Of a stretch of 32,415 nucleotides of DNA, positions 1-8,237 are shown in pieces. The notes under the pieces were generated by a model. The model was not told where the DNA came from, made no database searches, and worked only from the letters and a program-made list of their open reading frames with translations. Numbering within the stretch: the stretch's first letter is position 1; each line of letters opens with the position of its first letter. Origin of the DNA: an uncultured Collinsella sp. GTDB lineage: Bacteria > Actinomycetota > Coriobacteriia > Coriobacteriales > Coriobacteriaceae. Location: NCBI GenBank assembly GCA_900754275.1, contig CAAECF010000028.1, positions 1 through 32,415 of the forward strand, in the 5' to 3' direction. Both the position numbers and the translations under genes were made by a program.

Positions 1-110
1 CCACAGGGACCCGTACCCGTTCTGGCTGGATTAATGGATGGAAACGGATGTTCTATCGGGACACACATTTTGTCCTATAAGCCTCTAGGCACTAAATTGT
101 AGGCCGAATG
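1..110. other. Non-coding stretch downstream of divIVA
   Basis: This is the left edge of the window, just 3' of divIVA. I see no gene in it. A weak five-base inverted repeat (GGACA/TGTCC) lies near 65-81, but no T-run follows it on the minus strand, so I do not call a terminator. The next gene of the operon, if there is one, lies outside the window. Confidence 0.4.
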
Positions 111-785
111 TTAGTCCAGGTCGTCGGCGGCAAAGTTGTCGATCGGGGCGAAAGGATCGGCCACGGGGACAACCGGGTCAGCGACGGGCAGCGGCTCGGC
201 GGGAACAGTCACCGCAGGAGAAGCGGCAGAACCGACCGGCGTGGAGGCCATGAGGTCGGCCGGGAAGGAGTTCTGGGCATCGTCCATGAAGTGCTGGATG
301 AGCTTGAGATACTCGGCTTTGAACTCCTCACGGGAAGCCTTCAGACGGTCGATCTCCTCGAGCTCGGCCTGCTTCTCGGTCAGGGCCTGACGGATGACCT
401 CGCGGGCCTTGGCGTCGGCTTCGTTGCGGATGCGCTCAGCGTTCTCGTTGGCATCGTTGACGATGCCCTCGGCGGTCTGCTGGGCAGCAATCAGCGCAGC
501 GGAGATCTGGCGCTCCTGAGCGGAGAAGTCGGGTGCGGGAGCGGCCACAGGAGCGGCGGGAACGGCCTGAGCGGCAGCGTCCTGAGCCTGGGCAAGCTGG
601 GCCTGCGTGTCGGCAAGCTGCTGCTCGGTGGCAGTCAGACGACCCTTAAGATCGACAATCTTGGCAAGCATAGCGTCAACCTCGGAGGACAGCGTCTCCA
701 AAAAGACGTCGACCTCGGCGGGATCATAGCCGCGCTTGGCCTCAGAGAAAGTCTGAGCCTGGATGTCAGCAGGGGTAATAGCCAT
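111..785 (-). CDS. divIVA: DivIVA-domain cell pole/division protein
   Basis: DivIVA (Wag31 in actinobacteria) is a membrane-curvature-sensing coiled-coil scaffold that recruits wall-growth or division machinery to poles and septa. The 224-residue product starts with the typical lipid-binding segment (residues 1-43, containing GYDPAEVDVFLE) and continues into a short coiled coil to about residue 70. An Ala/Pro linker (71-88) is followed by a second heptad-rich coil (about 89-170, rich in A, E, R and K) and a Pro/Val/Ala/Asp tail. AAGGAG eight bases before the ATG supports the start. It is the last gene of the yggS-sepF-yggT-divIVA string, the standard actinobacterial arrangement. Family assignment is firm. 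Whether it drives polar growth, septum placement or both cannot be read from sequence. Confidence 0.95.
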   Translation of the reverse strand: MAITPADIQAQTFSEAKRGYDPAEVDVFLETLSSEVDAMLAKIVDLKGRLTATEQQLADTQAQLAQAQDAAAQAVPAAPVAAPAPDFSAQERQISAALIAAQQTAEGIVNDANENAERIRNEADAKAREVIRQALTEKQAELEEIDRLKASREEFKAEYLKLIQHFMDDAQNSFPADLMASTPVGSAASPAVTVPAEPLPVADPVVPVADPFAPIDNFAADDLD

Positions 786-847
786 AACAAGTTCTCCTTT
801 ATCATCGCCTTGGCGCCGGGCGCCCGACGTAAGTTACTGAGCCAGTA

Positions 848-1129
848 CTATACGAGTATACCTATAAGAAGCTGCAGAATCAGCCTCTGCACCAACTGCA
901 ACGCAATAATCGCAACGACCGGCGAAAAATCAACGCCGCCCATCGGCGGGATAAACCGACGAAAGAGGTTGAGCCACGGGCCGCAGACGCTATCGAGCAC
1001 TGCAGCGATATCCTGCAGCAGGCCGCCCTGCTTCATGGGAATCCACGTCATAAAGCAATAGACCACGATGAGCGTGGAGTAGAAGTTGAACAGCGTGTTG
1101 ACCAGCTGGACAATGGTGTAGATGTTGAT
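848..1129 (-). CDS. yggT: YggT/YlmG family membrane protein, probable non-standard start codon
   Basis: This is a small two-helix membrane protein of the YggT/YlmG family, whose members sit next to sepF and are linked to division or membrane-protein organisation. The conserved core (YCFMTWIP, then a second hydrophobic segment ending LQLLIGILV) is clear. The first conventional start in frame is GTG at 1064-1066, which would give 72 residues and remove most of the first membrane helix. The frame stays open and hydrophobic upstream (INIYTIVQLVNTLFNFYSTL) until the sepF stop codon, which is in the same frame at 1151-1153. In between there is no ATG, GTG or TTG, only ATT (1133-1135) and ATC (1127-1129) just after a GAGGAG ribosome site (1136-1141). 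I place the start at the ATC, six bases from AGGAG, giving 93 residues, a normal family length. The gene is secure; the start is inferred. Confidence 0.85.
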   Translation of the reverse strand: MNIYTIVQLVNTLFNFYSTLIVVYCFMTWIPMKQGGLLQDIAAVLDSVCGPWLNLFRRFIPPMGGVDFSPVVAIIALQLVQRLILQLLIGILV

Positions 1130-1150
1130 GAGAATCTCCTCGTCTTGGGT

Positions 1151-1873
1151 TTACTTAAGGTAGCCGTCGGCACGAAGCTTCTTGAGGTCCGAATCCTTAA
1201 CCTCGCAGCCGGCGGGCAGCACCATGAATACGCGATCGCCCACTTCTTTGACCGTGGCGCCCAGGCCACAGGCAAAGCCATAGCTAAAGTCCAGGACGCG
1301 CTTGGCGACCTCGGTGCGAACGCCAACAAAAATCAGTGCGACAGGCTGCTTGGTGCGAACGCGGCGCACCACGGTCTCCACGTCGTCATAGCTCTCGGGG
1401 CGCAGGACATAGGCCGGCAGCTGCGGCGTGGCGTTGATGATATTGCTCGCATAGGCCGAGGCATCGCTCGGTGCAGGCGCGGGTGCAGCGGCGGCACGGG
1501 CGCGGGTGTTCTCGGCGTAGCTCGACGGCGTGTCATAGGCACCAGGACGATAACCGCTCGCAACGCTGTCCTGCGAGCGCGAAGGCGGGTTATACGTCGT
1601 GGCATGGCGGGAGTCATCGCCGACCAGCTGACCGGAGCGCGTATACACGGCAACCGACTCAGCTTCACCGCGGCGCGTCTGACCAAGCAGGCCGTTGCTC
1701 GGCTCGTCTTGGGTGTAGAAGCCCTCGCCCGAAGCACCGCTGTAGCCGTTGCCCTGATAACTATCGTCATAGCCGTCATCGTAGCCGTAGTCGTCGTCCT
1801 GGCCATAACCCTGGTCGTAACCCTGCTGGCCGCCCAGGTGCATCTTATTTTTAATCTCGTCAAGGAAGCCCAT
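1151..1873 (-). CDS. sepF: Cell division protein SepF
   Basis: SepF binds FtsZ and the membrane and takes the place of FtsA as Z-ring anchor in actinobacteria and cyanobacteria. The 240-residue product has an N-terminal amphipathic segment (MGFLDEIKNKM) fit for membrane binding and an acidic Tyr/Gly/Asp-rich stretch (about 15-45). A long variable linker with an Ala/Pro block (about 126-137) follows, and the conserved SepF globular domain is at about 154-232 (YVLRPESYDDVETVVRRV, then VLDFSYGFACGL). The ATG at 1871-1873 is preferred over an upstream in-frame start because AGAGGA lies eight bases before it and the SepF amphipathic motif begins there. It sits between yggS and yggT. No ftsA is present in this window, consistent with SepF being the main tether. 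Confidence 0.95.
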   Translation of the reverse strand: MGFLDEIKNKMHLGGQQGYDQGYGQDDDYGYDDGYDDSYQGNGYSGASGEGFYTQDEPSNGLLGQTRRGEAESVAVYTRSGQLVGDDSRHATTYNPPSRSQDSVASGYRPGAYDTPSSYAENTRARAAAAPAPAPSDASAYASNIINATPQLPAYVLRPESYDDVETVVRRVRTKQPVALIFVGVRTEVAKRVLDFSYGFACGLGATVKEVGDRVFMVLPAGCEVKDSDLKKLRADGYLK

Positions 1874-1933
1874 GGTTGTGTCCTCTCGCGGTTTAGTGCA
1901 GGCGCCCCGATAATCAGTGCGCACTTCAGAGCC

Positions 1934-2671
1934 TTATTTTACTGCAAACTCCGGGCTAAATACTACCCTGCCCAGGCGAACGAGCGTAGAGCCCTCCTCA
2001 AGGGCAGGCTCAAAGTCCTCGCTCATGCCGCAGGAAAGCTCAGGCAGGTTCAAATCGGGATGCGCCGCCTCCAGCTCATCCCTCAGCTCACGAAGCCCCG
2101 CAAAGGTGCGGCGTGCCACATCCTTATTCCCCCGGGGCGCCATAGTCATAAGCCCCTGTACGCAAATTCCCTCAAGTTCCGCAAGCTCACCCGCGGCGGC
2201 GCGAATCTCATCGGGCGAAAAGCCTCCCTTCGACTCCTCACCACTCACATTGACCTCGATGAGCACACGCTGGGGGCCGGCGAGCTCGCCTGCCTCAATC
2301 TTGCGGACAGCACGGCTCGAGATCGCCTGTGCCAGATGCAGCGAACCCACCGAGTGAATCAGCTCGGCTGAGCCCAGCACCGCATTGATCTTATTGGTCT
2401 GCAGGTTGCCGATCATATCGAAGCGCACCTCGGGCAGCTCCTGATGCTCCGCCAGACCCGTGAGCTTGCGAACCAGCTCCTGCGGGCGGTTCTCGGCAAA
2501 ATGGCGATACCCCGCCTGGATGGCAGCAACAGTCTCATCGACACCAACGGTCTTGGACACGGCAATGAGGCGCGCGGCGTCGTGGGGGCGGCCCGCGCGA
2601 TCGAGCGCCGCATAAAAACGTTCCAGAATCTGCTCGCGGCGAGCGCGCATCAAATCCAAATAGTTATCCAT
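1934..2671 (-). CDS. yggS: YggS family PLP-homeostasis protein
   Basis: YggS/YlmE/PLPBP proteins bind pyridoxal 5'-phosphate without known catalysis and help control vitamin B6 and amino-acid pools. The 245-residue product contains the PLP-binding lysine in LIAVSKT (Lys40) and the family motifs HFAENRPQEL, RFDMIGNLQTNK, IEVNVSGEESKGG and LSCGMSEDFEPALEEGSTLVR (quoted in part). The ATG at 2669-2671 has GGAGG nine bases upstream. An in-frame extension to 2755 would run into the hairpin after phoU and lacks family similarity. It heads the yggS-sepF-yggT-divIVA group. A hairpin lies between it and phoU, so it may have its own promoter in the short gap; I could not identify one with confidence. 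Confidence 0.95.
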   Translation of the reverse strand: MDNYLDLMRARREQILERFYAALDRAGRPHDAARLIAVSKTVGVDETVAAIQAGYRHFAENRPQELVRKLTGLAEHQELPEVRFDMIGNLQTNKINAVLGSAELIHSVGSLHLAQAISSRAVRKIEAGELAGPQRVLIEVNVSGEESKGGFSPDEIRAAAGELAELEGICVQGLMTMAPRGNKDVARRTFAGLRELRDELEAAHPDLNLPELSCGMSEDFEPALEEGSTLVRLGRVVFSPEFAVK

Positions 2672-2721
2672 TGCCAATCGCCTCCGCTGACAGCCAAACA
2701 AGTAGTCCCATGCTAACGCAA

Positions 2722-2753
2722 GAGCGCGGCCCCGCATGTGCAAGGCCGCGCTC
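2722..2753 (-). terminator. Hairpin after phoU
   Basis: GAGCGCGGCC (2722-2731) and GGCCGCGCTC (2744-2753) form a perfect 10-bp stem with a 12-base loop. On the minus strand the stem is followed by TTGCGTTAG, only weakly T-rich. It lies 38 bases after the phoU stop and 51 bases before the yggS start. A terminator or attenuator ending the pst-phoU transcript is the simplest reading. Confidence 0.6.
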
Positions 2754-2790
2754 ACTTAGGTATTTACAATCTTTCGACGAACGGGGCTAC

Positions 2791-3648
2791 TTACTCCTCG
2801 TCGTCCTCGCCATCGTCCTCGTCCTCAAGATGATCGAGCAGGTAGCGAAGACCCTCGCTGACCTCGTTGGCGGGCACCTTGGCAACGTAACGCGCGTCGA
2901 CGGCGGGCCTCATGATAACACCCTCGCCCGAAGGCACGCGCATGCTCTCGAGCTCATCCTCGTCCACACGGGCGATATCGCCGGCGTTCATACGCTGACC
3001 AGTCAACAGGAAGGTCAGACGGCAAGCGGCATCGATGGAAATGGAAGCGATGCGATCGAGGTAGCGCGAAACCATGATGGCGCGGCGCAGGTCGTCATAG
3101 TTGCTGTCGTCGTCCATAAAGTCGCCCGTATCCATACGGTTAAAGGTGCGGAAGAACTTCTCGTAGGCGGCGTGCACCGGCTCGTCCTCGACGGCCAGGT
3201 TGCAAATGATGGACATGTCGTTGGTGACGAGCGCAGAAAGCGACGAGCCTAGCACCTGGTAGACGGCCTCAGCCTCGGCCTCAACCGTGCCGACAAGCTC
3301 CTTGGGCAGCGAGATGTCGGCCTTGATCATATGACGCGTGGCACGGCAGATCTGACGGACCTTATCGGTCATGCGCTGCAGGTTAAAGTCGACGTAGATG
3401 ATCGTCTGAAGCAGGCGGAAGTCGGAGGCGACCGGTGACTGCGTGGCGATCAGGTTGTAGCAGACGGCCTCCAGGTTGGCGCAGCGCGCGTCAATCGAAA
3501 GCGTGCGCTTCTTGGTCTTGGTGGCGAGCTTGCGGTCGTCGGTCACATAGGCCTTCACGGCATCGTGGAGGGCCAGATCGACGGCCTCATAGATGCTCAG
3601 CATCTCGTGACGGGCCTCGACGAGCTGACGGGAAAACAGTTTGCGCAT
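2791..3648 (-). CDS. phoU: Phosphate signalling protein PhoU, with acidic C-terminal tail
   Basis: PhoU links the Pst transporter to the PhoR/PhoP sensor pair and dampens phosphate uptake signalling. The product has the paired three-helix-bundle architecture (MRKLFSRQLVEARHEML start; FRLLQTIIYVDFNLQRMTDKVRQI; second repeat near SRYLDRIASISIDAACRL). It is 285 residues, longer than the usual 220-240. The extra length is a C-terminal extension ending in a run of Asp and Glu (LEDEDDGEDDEE). GGAG with short spacing precedes the ATG. It is the last gene of pstSCAB-phoU, 92 bases after pstB. The tail's role is unknown; an electrostatic contact or a metal-associated segment is speculation. Confidence 0.93.
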   Translation of the reverse strand: MRKLFSRQLVEARHEMLSIYEAVDLALHDAVKAYVTDDRKLATKTKKRTLSIDARCANLEAVCYNLIATQSPVASDFRLLQTIIYVDFNLQRMTDKVRQICRATRHMIKADISLPKELVGTVEAEAEAVYQVLGSSLSALVTNDMSIICNLAVEDEPVHAAYEKFFRTFNRMDTGDFMDDDSNYDDLRRAIMVSRYLDRIASISIDAACRLTFLLTGQRMNAGDIARVDEDELESMRVPSGEGVIMRPAVDARYVAKVPANEVSEGLRYLLDHLEDEDDGEDDEE

Positions 3649-3740
3649 GGTTCACTCCAATCAGTTGGGTGCGGTCATGCCGCCCGCACAGTGAATACGC
3701 ACCGGACTAGGTCCGATCGGCTTGGGACTAGTCGCACCGA

Positions 3741-4544
<804 letters not shown>

Positions 4545-4556
4545 GGGACTCCTTAA

Positions 4557-5462
4557 CTAGCGACGCTTGCGCGACAGGAAGCGCGCAAACAGGTTGAAGG
4601 CCAGAATGATCACCATCAGCAAGAGCGCGGTGCCGTAGGCTGCGTTCATGTTGATGCCGTCGTTGGCAAGCAGGTACAGGTGAACCGTCATGGGGCGGCC
4701 GGAATCGAGCGGCGAAATAGGCAGATTGATGGCTTGGCCCATGGTGTAGAGCACCACCGCGGTCTCGCCAATGGCGCGGCCGATGGCGAGGACGATGCCC
4801 GTGGCAATACGGCCAAAGGCAGAAGGAAGCACAATCTTGGAGACAACCTGCCACTTGGTGGCGCCCAGGCCGTACGCGCCCCAACGGATATAGCGCGGGA
4901 CGGCGCGAATGGCCTCTTCGGTGGTGCGCATGACAATGGGAAGCATCAAGAGCGCGAGCGCCAGAGCGGCCGAGACCATCGAAAGGCCCAGGCCCATGGC
5001 CTCGACAAACAAGGCGTAGCCAAACAGGCCCATAACGATGGAGGGCACCGAGGCCAAAGCGTCAGCAGCGTAGCGAATGAGCTCGACGACCTTGCCCTGC
5101 TTGGCGTACTCGGCCAGATAGACGGCTGCCAGCACAGCAATCGGCGTGCAGATAAGCATGGCGAGCGCCGTCACATAGACGGTCGAGACGATCGTGGGCC
5201 AAATTCCGCCCTCGGCGTTGACGCCCTGGGGCCAACCGAAGATAAAGTCGAGCGAGATATGCGGCAGGCCGTTAATGACCACATAGGCAATGATAGCGAC
5301 AAGCACCAGCGTGGTGATGTATGCCGCGGCACGGAACACGCCAAGCATGATCTTGTTGGACAGGTCCTTGTTGATGCGGCCCTTCTTGCCATGGGAAAGG
5401 GCACGCTTGATGCGCTCGCGCGACGAGGTCGTATCGACCGTCGTGTCAACGGAATCGGACAT
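4557..5462 (-). CDS. pstA: Phosphate ABC transporter permease PstA
   Basis: PstA is the second of the two integral membrane subunits of the phosphate importer. The 301-residue protein has a cytoplasmic Ser/Thr- and Lys/Arg-rich N-terminus of about 45 residues, then about six membrane helices. The permease EAA-type coupling loop is visible (MRTTEEAIRAVPRYIRWGAYGLGATKWQVV region), the part that docks on PstB. The C-terminus ends in basic residues (SRKRR). A purine-rich GAGGGGG site overlaps the end of pstC, which stops three bases before the start, so translation is probably coupled. Order and motifs distinguish it from PstC. Confidence 0.95.
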   Translation of the reverse strand: MSDSVDTTVDTTSSRERIKRALSHGKKGRINKDLSNKIMLGVFRAAAYITTLVLVAIIAYVVINGLPHISLDFIFGWPQGVNAEGGIWPTIVSTVYVTALAMLICTPIAVLAAVYLAEYAKQGKVVELIRYAADALASVPSIVMGLFGYALFVEAMGLGLSMVSAALALALLMLPIVMRTTEEAIRAVPRYIRWGAYGLGATKWQVVSKIVLPSAFGRIATGIVLAIGRAIGETAVVLYTMGQAINLPISPLDSGRPMTVHLYLLANDGINMNAAYGTALLLMVIILAFNLFARFLSRKRR

Positions 5463-5465
5463 AGC

Positions 5466-6392
5466 CTACCCCCTCTTCTTCTTGGAAATCAGACGGACGA
5501 CGCCCACCAGCGTGGCGGAGATGATAAACAGGACCACGCCCATGCCGAACAGCGCCGAGCGGTGCAGACCCGAGGAATAGCTCATGTCGAGCGCGATCTG
5601 GCTCGTGAGCGTCGAGATGGGGCTCGCAATGCTGTCGGGAATAACCGGGGCGTTACCCACGACCATGAGCACGGCCATGGTCTCGCCGATGGCACGGCCC
5701 ATACCCAGCACGATGGCATCCACGATACCCAGCTTGGCGGCAGGTAGCACGACCTTATAGATGGTCTGCCACTTAGTAGCACCCATGGCATACGATGCCT
5801 CGCGAATACCCATGGGAATGGAATTGAGGGCATCGATGGTGAGCGTGGTGATGGTAGGGACGATCATGATGGCAAGCACGAACCACGCCGTCAGCGCACC
5901 AAAACCAAGACCACCGGTCAGTTGCGCGATAAACGGACGGATGATGATCATGCCAAAGAAGCCATAGATGATAGAAGGGATGCCGGCCAACAGGTCAACG
6001 GCAGGGCTGATGAGCTTGCGCACGCGCTTGCTGGCGATCTCGACCAGATACACGGCCGTACCCACGCCTAGGGGCACACCCATGGCGAGCGCACCGACGG
6101 TCACCAGACCCGAGCCGGCAAGCAGCGACACGATGCCGTAGTGGCCCTCAGAGGGCGCCCACGTAAAGCTAAAGAAGTCCGCCAGACCGATGTCGGTAAA
6201 GACGGGCAGCGCCGAGTACGTGGTAAAGACAAAAATCAGGATGACGGTAACAACCGCCAAGAACGCGCAGGCAAAGAAAATCCACTGCAGCGCCTTCTCC
6301 TTGATATAGGTGCTGCGCGATACGAGCGCCAGCTCGCGCTTCTTGGGCGCCTGAGCATTCTGCTCAGTCTGGGAGTTTTCCTGTGCTTCCAT
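5466..6392 (-). CDS. pstC: Phosphate ABC transporter permease PstC
   Basis: PstC is the first membrane subunit of the phosphate importer, forming the translocation path with PstA. It has about six membrane helices, with the permease coupling loop in SIPMGIREASYAMGATKWQ. The C-terminus ends RLISKKKRG. I chose the ATG at 6390-6392 (308 residues). The AGGGGA ribosome site lies nine bases from this ATG, but directly abuts an alternative GTG at 6399-6401, which would add three residues. The pstS stop codon ends only one base before the chosen start, so coupling with pstS is likely. Confidence 0.94.
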   Translation of the reverse strand: MEAQENSQTEQNAQAPKKRELALVSRSTYIKEKALQWIFFACAFLAVVTVILIFVFTTYSALPVFTDIGLADFFSFTWAPSEGHYGIVSLLAGSGLVTVGALAMGVPLGVGTAVYLVEIASKRVRKLISPAVDLLAGIPSIIYGFFGMIIIRPFIAQLTGGLGFGALTAWFVLAIMIVPTITTLTIDALNSIPMGIREASYAMGATKWQTIYKVVLPAAKLGIVDAIVLGMGRAIGETMAVLMVVGNAPVIPDSIASPISTLTSQIALDMSYSSGLHRSALFGMGVVLFIISATLVGVVRLISKKKRG

Positions 6393-6393
6393 G

Positions 6394-7230
6394 CTACTCA
6401 CTCCCCTTCTCGTCGTTGGTGACGGGAATAAAGCCCGCCTCGCGAATCTGCTTGTCCATCTTTTCGGACGTCACGTAGTCGATGTAATCCTGCGCCTGCT
6501 GCGAAGGCGCACCCTTCACAAAGAAGTAAAGGTCGCGCGAGATGGGATAGCCGCCACTCGCAACCGTCTTCTCGGACGCCTCAACATGATTGACCGAGAC
6601 GGCCTTGACCGAGGTCTTGGCGTTGAGGCTATCGACGAAGCCCAGCGAAATGTAGCCGATGGCCCCACGCGAACGAGATACCACGTCGCGCACCTGGCCC
6701 GTACCCGAAAGAACAGCCGAGCGGCGATCGAACGGCGTGCCATCCATCACGATGGTACGGAAGGCCTCGCGCGTACCGGACGCCTCGTCTCGGTTGATGA
6801 CCTGAATCCTCAGGTCCTCGCCACCGACCTCTTTCCAATTGGTAATCTTGCCGGCGTAGATATCGCGGAGCTGCTCGGTCGAGAGGTTATCGACCGGGTT
6901 ATCGTCGTTCACGATGACCGCGATACCGTCGTGGGCAATTACGATGGGGGTCAGGCCCAGATCCTGTTCGTCGGCATTGAGCCCACGGGAGGAGCTGGCG
7001 ATATCGGCCGTGCCGGCGCTGACGGCCTCGATGCCAGCGGAAGAACCCAAACCGGAAACGAGCACGTCGATGCCGGTCTCCTCCTTAAAGCCCTCGGCCG
7101 CAATCTCGGCGATAGGAAGGCAGGTCGTGGAGCCAGCGACGGTAATGGAAGAGGTAGAAGATCCCGAAGAACAGGCACACAGCGTAAGTGTAAGCACAGC
7201 GGCGCTCAGGACCGATACGATCTTTCTCAT
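6394..7230 (-). CDS. pstS: Phosphate-binding lipoprotein PstS
   Basis: PstS captures phosphate outside the membrane and delivers it to PstC/PstA. The 278-residue protein starts with a lipoprotein signal: basic MRK, a hydrophobic stretch, then LCAC with the likely acylated Cys20 and a Ser/Thr-rich tether. The mature domain has the expected ligand-loop motifs (VAGSTTCLPI; GLGSSAGIEAV; ASSSRGLNADE; NRDEASGTREAF). Lipid anchoring fits a Gram-positive host. Its ATG overlaps the TGA of pgeF (ATGA, 7227-7230), an unusual neighbour for the head of a pst operon and a sign of translational coupling. No separate promoter can lie in the absent gap, although one inside pgeF cannot be excluded. Confidence 0.96.
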   Translation of the reverse strand: MRKIVSVLSAAVLTLTLCACSSGSSTSSITVAGSTTCLPIAEIAAEGFKEETGIDVLVSGLGSSAGIEAVSAGTADIASSSRGLNADEQDLGLTPIVIAHDGIAVIVNDDNPVDNLSTEQLRDIYAGKITNWKEVGGEDLRIQVINRDEASGTREAFRTIVMDGTPFDRRSAVLSGTGQVRDVVSRSRGAIGYISLGFVDSLNAKTSVKAVSVNHVEASEKTVASGGYPISRDLYFFVKGAPSQQAQDYIDYVTSEKMDKQIREAGFIPVTNDEKGSE

Positions 7231-8027
7231 AGCATCACGCCGATCGCAGCATGGCGCCCACAGGTGCCGTCCTCGTTACGGTAGGAATAAAAGCGGTCGT
7301 TCTGACGCACGGTCGAAAGCTGGGTATCCACGATATCATCCGCGTCGACACCGACATCTACCAGCGCCTCGCGAATGGCAGCGGAAAGATCGAGCATGCG
7401 AGAGGTACTCGCATCGATGCAAGAGAACTCGGCGGCAAAGCGATCCATGAGTTCCTGGGATACCTCATATTCGTCACCCAAGATATGGGGGCCGATATAG
7501 GCGGAAACGTCGCCCGCATCGCAGCCGGCAGCATCGCAAAGCGCCTGGCACGCCTTGGCAGAAATACGTGCAATCGTGCCCTTCCAACCGGAGTGCACCA
7601 CGGCAAATCCGCCAGGGGCCACCAGCACCACGGGAACGCAGTCGGCAAAGCAGAGCAGCACGGGCACGTTATGCGCCGTACAGACGATGGCATCGCAGCC
7701 CGCGGCAATCTGCTCGCGGACGTCCTCAAGGTCATCGGCGCCATTCGAGGTCACCGCAACGATATGGTCACCATGGACCTGATTGGGAACGAGCAGGTTG
7801 TGCTCGCACTCCGCGGCACCCATAGCCTCGAGTGCGCGGCGACGATTTTCTTGAACAGCAAAGGGATCATCGCCAACATGCGAGCCCAAGTTGAGTGAGG
7901 AGTACGCATCTTCGGAAACGCCACCGGCGCGCTCGGTGAAGGCAAAGCGAACATCGGATGTCGCGCCCTCCACCAACGTAACTCCATCATGGTCGACACG
8001 CGAAACTTTGTCCGCACGTGCTGCCAT
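7227..8027 (-). CDS. pgeF: Peptidoglycan editing factor PgeF (YfiH/YlmD, laccase-domain)
   Basis: PgeF/YfiH family proteins (DUF152, 'multicopper polyphenol oxidase' fold) remove wrongly incorporated residues from peptidoglycan precursors; some members also act on purine nucleosides. The 266-residue product has the zinc-ligand pattern His85 (PNQVHGDH), Cys130 (CFADCVPV) and His145 (AVVHSGWKG). It also carries the motifs FTERAGGVS, SLNLGSHVGDD and AYIGPHI. AGGAGG seven bases before the ATG at 8025-8027 fixes the start. An upstream in-frame start seven codons earlier overlaps this ribosome site. It follows the ftsZ terminator by about 150 bases, so it probably has its own promoter, and it leads directly into pstS with a four-base overlap. 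Confidence 0.94.
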   Translation of the reverse strand: MAARADKVSRVDHDGVTLVEGATSDVRFAFTERAGGVSEDAYSSLNLGSHVGDDPFAVQENRRRALEAMGAAECEHNLLVPNQVHGDHIVAVTSNGADDLEDVREQIAAGCDAIVCTAHNVPVLLCFADCVPVVLVAPGGFAVVHSGWKGTIARISAKACQALCDAAGCDAGDVSAYIGPHILGDEYEVSQELMDRFAAEFSCIDASTSRMLDLSAAIREALVDVGVDADDIVDTQLSTVRQNDRFYSYRNEDGTCGRHAAIGVML

Positions 8028-8106
8028 ACTAAAGCCTCCTAATAACACAAGTACCGCGGCATCGCCGCTACAGCCCGCGTTTATACGGCTGTCATACTTC
8101 TCTAAA

Positions 8107-8150
8107 AGGATACCTGCTGCGCTGGAGGCAATCGTAAAGGGAACGTAAAG
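8107..8150 (-). promoter_or_regulatory. Candidate PhoP-type direct repeat and promoter upstream of pgeF-pst
   Basis: On the minus strand CTTTACG occurs twice, at 8150-8144 and 8139-8133, eleven bases apart start to start. That is one helical turn, and the 7-bp-repeat/4-bp-spacer geometry is the one known for PHO boxes. The proximal TTTACG could stand in for a -35, with TATCCT (8107-8112) as -10 at a long 20-base spacing, as is common in activator-dependent promoters. A second -10-like TATAAA is at 8080-8085. The sequence differs from published E. coli and Streptomyces consensus repeats, so PhoP binding is inferred from position and spacing only. Confidence 0.4.
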
Positions 8151-8180
8151 AGATTGGAGGTTCTAGTTTACAAAGTCGAA

Positions 8181-8211
8181 ATAAAAAGGGCGCGTCCATA
8201 CGGACACGCCC
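8181..8211 (-). terminator. Intrinsic terminator after ftsZ
   Basis: On the minus strand GGGCGTGTCC pairs with GGACGCGCCC (10 bp, one G-T pair) around a GTAT loop, and TTTTTATTT follows directly. It begins 26 bases after the ftsZ stop and ends the dcw transcript before pgeF. Confidence 0.92.
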
Positions 8212-8237
8212 CTGTGCACAACAATGCAAAGAACGAC

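Noticed and set aside
108..1061. 317-codon plus-strand frame over divIVA and yggT
   Set aside because: Antisense to divIVA with a coiled-coil-derived repetitive composition; no independent support.
3649..3740. Small inverted repeats between pstB and phoU (GTGCGG/CCGCAC)
   Set aside because: Six-base stem without a T-run; too weak to call a terminator or processing site.
8089..8096. CTGTCATA, an E. coli-like PHO half-box on the plus strand upstream of pgeF
   Set aside because: It is a single copy without its partner repeat; the duplicated CTTTACG nearby is a better candidate.
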